Shown here piece after piece: positions 33,002-35,360 of a stretch of 35,360 nucleotides of DNA. The first letter of the stretch is position 1; each line of letters starts with the position of its first letter. Made by a program: the position numbers and the translations under genes. The stretch is from contig RFGP01000204.1 of assembly GCA_003697365.1 (NCBI GenBank), forward strand, positions 1 through 35,360, in the 5' to 3' direction. Under the pieces are notes generated by a model. That model worked only from the letters and a program-made list of their open reading frames with translations, was not told the origin of the DNA and did no database searches. The DNA comes from Chloroflexota bacterium (GTDB taxonomy: Bacteria > Chloroflexota > Anaerolineae > Aggregatilineales > J027).

Positions 33002-34036
33002 TTATCGAGGTGAAACAAGTTCTTCAGGCAGTATAACTCGATCGATAGTAAATGGCAGAGAAGGATCAACAATAAGACTCACTAGTGGTGCTAAAGATAC
33101 AGCATCAGCATTTGTCACATAAAGAGTGCCATTTAAATAAGCAATATCGCTAGGTTGTCGAAAATCTTTAGCTAATATTGTCACGCCTGACTCTGGTTGA
33201 TACATCGCAACTTGATTAAGATTATATTGCGTAAAGAAAACACGCCCCCGATCATCCACTGTCAAGCCATCTAGTTCTATGTCAGTATTATCAACTAAGA
33301 CTTGTGGATTTCCCGCAGTTCCATCAGGCATAATTGGAACACGATACAATATGCCATTTTCCGTATCCGCTGTTACCAAACCATTATTTACAAAATCATA
33401 AGCCAAGCCTGTCAGGCTAGCATCACGACTGGGAGCATCCCACCATGTAATGAAATTCTCGCCTTCTAAGCGACGAATAGCCCCTGTACGTGAATCACTG
33501 ACATATAAATTCCCATCGGCATCAAAAGCTAAAGCATTTGGTAAATCCTCTGTACCAATATTTGTTACACGCTCAACAGTTTTTGTTTCAGGGGCAATAC
33601 GTTTCAACGTTGCTGACCATTTTCGAGGACTACAGTCTCCACCATCAATCACATACAACATACCATCAGGGGCAAAAGCAAGCCCAGAGGCTGCACCAAT
33701 ACCATCGTCACCATCAAAATATACGTCTAGTTGCCCGTCTGGTGTAATGCGCCAAATATCGCCTTCACAATAGCTTGAGACATATAAATTACCATCTGGG
33801 CCTATCGTAATTGAGTCTGGGTAAGCGCGTTTACCCGGCAATTCAACAAATGTTTCAACAATTACACCCGCTAATACTGGCTTGGGTTCGCGGCGCGTAC
33901 CGCTAATAGTCCCTCGAATCAGAACTAGGGTTAAGCCACAAATAAGCAATAGCACAACCACTAAAAATGCTATAACAAAGCTCGCATTGCGGCGACGTGA
34001 AGCAGTAGAGCGTATAGAAGCCTGTGGTTTTACCAT
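33002..34036 (-). CDS. Membrane-anchored NHL/SMP-30-like beta-propeller protein
   Basis: This is a 344-residue protein with a basic cytosolic start, one membrane helix (about 20-41) and an outer six-bladed beta-propeller. The repeats show the NHL/SMP-30 pattern: P-D-S-I-T-I-G-P-D-G-N-L-Y-V-S (74-88), A-S-G-L-A-F-A-P-D-G-M-L-Y-V, P-N-A-L-A-F-D-A-D-G-N-L-Y-V-S-D and L-D-G-L-T-V-D-D-R-G-R-V-F-F, each with D-G in the turn. Relatives include lactonases and binding proteins; a catalytic set of metal ligands cannot be checked by eye, so a function is not assigned. Two cysteines in blade parts (Y-C-E-G-D, G-D-C-S) may form a disulfide. It stands alone, ending at a strong terminator. Confidence 0.82.
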   Translation of the reverse strand: MVKPQASIRSTASRRRNASFVIAFLVVVLLLICGLTLVLIRGTISGTRREPKPVLAGVIVETFVELPGKRAYPDSITIGPDGNLYVSSYCEGDIWRITPDGQLDVYFDGDDGIGAASGLAFAPDGMLYVIDGGDCSPRKWSATLKRIAPETKTVERVTNIGTEDLPNALAFDADGNLYVSDSRTGAIRRLEGENFITWWDAPSRDASLTGLAYDFVNNGLVTADTENGILYRVPIMPDGTAGNPQVLVDNTDIELDGLTVDDRGRVFFTQYNLNQVAMYQPESGVTILAKDFRQPSDIAYLNGTLYVTNADAVSLAPLVSLIVDPSLPFTIDRVILPEELVSPR

Positions 34037-34069
34037 CTATTTCCCTTTATAAAACATTCCCATTAAATG

Positions 34070-34100
34070 AAAAACGACAAGTTAGCATACTAACCTGTCG
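34070..34100 (-). terminator. Terminator behind tRNA-Ser
   Basis: On the minus strand CGACAGGTTAG / CTAACTTGTCG (11 bp, one G-U, loop TATG) is followed by TTTTT. It lies 14 bases beyond the tRNA 3' end and keeps the tRNA transcript from entering the propeller gene. Confidence 0.85.
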
Positions 34101-34114
34101 TAATTTATCATGTG

Positions 34115-34206
34115 CGGAGGGAGAGGGATTTGAACCCTCGACCGAGAGACTATCCCGGTACCCGCTTTCCAGGCGAGCGCATTAGGCCAGACTATGCTAC
34201 CCCTCC
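34115..34206 (-). tRNA. tRNA-Ser (anticodon GGA)
   Basis: On the minus strand a 92-base cloverleaf runs from 34206 to 34115. It has acceptor GGAGGGG / TCCCTCC (one G-U), an anticodon arm CTCGC / GCGGG with loop C-T-G-G-A-A-A and anticodon GGA (serine, UCC/UCU), a long variable arm typical of type II tRNAs, and T-arm GAGGG / CCCTC with loop TTCAAAT. The discriminator is G, as in serine tRNAs. No CCA is encoded. Confidence 0.95.
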
Positions 34207-34230
34207 ACTTTTTATGGCTTACAGTGGCTC

Positions 34231-34258
34231 ATTATAGCAAACAAGCCCATAGAATCAA
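34231..34258 (-). promoter_or_regulatory. Promoter of tRNA-Ser
   Basis: On the minus strand TTGATT (34253-34258) and a perfect TATAAT (34231-34236) are 16 bases apart, 24 bases ahead of the tRNA 5' end. The rest of the 161-base stretch up to 34367 shows nothing else recognisable. Confidence 0.75.
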
Positions 34259-34367
34259 GTCTGTTCTTATCTTAATGAACGACATCGCTAGTATATCATC
34301 ATCTTAGCGCAAAAGCCTCAAGAATATCAGTACTAAACATCAAATGTCATCATACATTAATTTTGCT

Positions 34368-35360
34368 TTAGCCAGAAAGCGAGTCGGCAACAATCTCAGC
34401 GATGTCTCGAATTTCAACATTAGAAACATTCATCGATTGAACAGCGCTATCTAACATCACTGTGCAGAAGGGACAAGCTGCAGCGATAGTAGCGTGACCA
34501 TCCTTGAGTTGAACATTTTCACCAACTTTGCGCGGTGCTTCAGCATGGCTTTCAGGGACATTGCCATTCAAAGCCTCTACAGCTTCCGTTAAACGTACCA
34601 TATTTACAGGCTCTTCTTGATGCGTTTCCATCCATACTTGAGCTCCACCGCCACCACAACATAAACCTCGATCACGGCTACGTGCCATTTCTACCAATTG
34701 AACATTCGGTAAAGCGGCAAGCATTGCGCGTGGCTCATCATAGACATCGTTATAACGCCCCAGATAACACGAATCATGATAAGTAATTTTACGAACTGCT
34801 TGGCCCATCTCATCAGCAGTGCCGTTTGCAGCATAGTTTGGTTTAATCTTACCTTCATTAATGAGCTTAGCGATATATTGGCTATGATGAACAACCGTAT
34901 AATTGCCCCCAAAGTCAGGAAATTCATTCTTCATTGTATTAAAGCAATGTGGACAATGTGTAATGATCACATTGAATTCATAGCTGTTCAACAACTCAAC
35001 AATAGGATTGACGCTCTCTTGAAATAGAAATTCATTACCACCACGACGCGCCCATTCACAATGACAAGATTCTTCATCGCCCAGCACCGCCCAGTCAACA
35101 CCAGCCGCATTCAAAATTTTAGCAACAGCCCGTGTTGTACGTTGACTATTAGGATCAAAGGCACCAGCACATCCCACCCAATATAGCACATCGACTTTCT
35201 TTTTCTCAGCCATAATAGGAACATCAATGCCAGCCTGTTCAGCCCATGCCAAACGTGAATCACGGTTATTCCAAGGATTGCCCGCACGTTCAGCATTTGT
35301 AAAAGTACTTCCCAGCAAATCTGGTGGTGCGCCTTCCATCAAAACCAAATGACGACGCAT
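34368..35360 (-). CDS. CCG-domain iron-sulfur protein, heterodisulfide reductase/GlcF-like, 5' end outside the window
   Basis: The 330 residues visible are the C-terminal part of a larger redox protein; the ATG at the window edge is internal, since the segment R-R-H-L-V-L-M-E-G-A-P-P is the usual middle of these proteins, after a ferredoxin part. Two CCG domains follow: W-V-G-C-A-G-A-F (near 60-67), S-C-H-C-E-W-A-R-R with T-H-C-P-H-C (near 97-105 and 134-139), then D-S-C-Y-L-G-R (195-201), L-C-C-G-G-G-G-A-Q-V-W (about 231-241) and A-A-C-P-F-C-T (about 295-301). In HdrB/GlcF relatives such cysteines hold an iron-sulfur cluster that passes electrons to a thiol or quinone. The first domain reads S-C-H-C-E-W, where most relatives have S-C-T-G-D/E. 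The partner is not visible. Confidence 0.88.
   Translation of the reverse strand: MRRHLVLMEGAPPDLLGSTFTNAERAGNPWNNRDSRLAWAEQAGIDVPIMAEKKKVDVLYWVGCAGAFDPNSQRTTRAVAKILNAAGVDWAVLGDEESCHCEWARRGGNEFLFQESVNPIVELLNSYEFNVIITHCPHCFNTMKNEFPDFGGNYTVVHHSQYIAKLINEGKIKPNYAANGTADEMGQAVRKITYHDSCYLGRYNDVYDEPRAMLAALPNVQLVEMARSRDRGLCCGGGGAQVWMETHQEEPVNMVRLTEAVEALNGNVPESHAEAPRKVGENVQLKDGHATIAAACPFCTVMLDSAVQSMNVSNVEIRDIAEIVADSLSG

Overview
The window reads as chromosomal DNA of a free-living, fairly AT-rich bacterium. The best guess is Chloroflexota (Anaerolineae-like). That rests on style rather than a marker gene: many secreted or lipid-anchored proteins with Thr/Pro-rich linkers, several large GT-C membrane proteins, a heterodisulfide-reductase-type CCG iron-sulfur protein, and secreted repeat proteins with a conserved G-K-T-V helix motif. 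I see no rRNA, CRISPR array, insertion sequence, phage gene or plasmid gene. Coding density is high and no gene-free stretch exceeds 300 bases. Gene borders are often marked by clear hairpins, several of which serve two convergent genes.

Layout. 1-2.2 kb: the start of an unknown gene, a small membrane methyltransferase-like protein and a pyrimidine-nucleoside phosphorylase. 2.2-8.8 kb: a surface-glycan block on the minus strand (O-antigen-ligase-like protein, YfhO-like GT-C protein, GT4 and GT2 glycosyltransferases) interrupted by a plus-strand DEDDh exonuclease. 8.9-12.3 kb: a secreted two-repeat protein, then a minus-strand pair of a LysM/M23 lipoprotein and an esterase. 12.4-15.2 kb: the rpsF-ssb-rpsR operon with a PpiC-type foldase behind it; a good promoter and a folded leader resembling the S6:S18 autoregulatory RNA precede rpsF. 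15.3-17.5 kb: an aquaporin with a plant-TIP-like filter, a divergent ketopantoate-reductase-like protein and an SCP2 protein. 17.5-21.6 kb: a thioredoxin-fold lipoprotein overlapping a GT-C glycosyltransferase, and a divergent secreted gluzincin-type peptidase. 21.7-23.3 kb: modA and modB without modC. 23.3-26.4 kb: a complete csoR-copZ-copA copper operon with promoter and operator. 26.5-31.0 kb: a Cys/Met PLP enzyme, tRNA-Lys(CTT), and a three-gene envelope operon (lipoprotein, site-2 protease, lytic transglycosylase). 31.0-35.4 kb: gamma-glutamyltransferase, an NHL-type propeller protein, tRNA-Ser(GGA), and the C-terminal part of a CCG-domain iron-sulfur protein cut by the window edge.

How the genes work together. 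The main themes are envelope building and turnover (glycosyltransferases, LysM/M23, lytic transglycosylase, foldase, site-2 protease), metal handling (copper efflux under CsoR, molybdate uptake) and core translation/replication (rpsF-ssb-rpsR, two tRNAs). I found no convincing new multi-gene system. The points most worth a second look are local: the S6:S18 leader with a sequestered ribosome binding site, a strongly acidic N-terminal tail on ribosomal protein S18, the TIP-like aquaporin filter, the ketopantoate-reductase-like protein lacking the catalytic lysine, and modAB lacking its ATPase.
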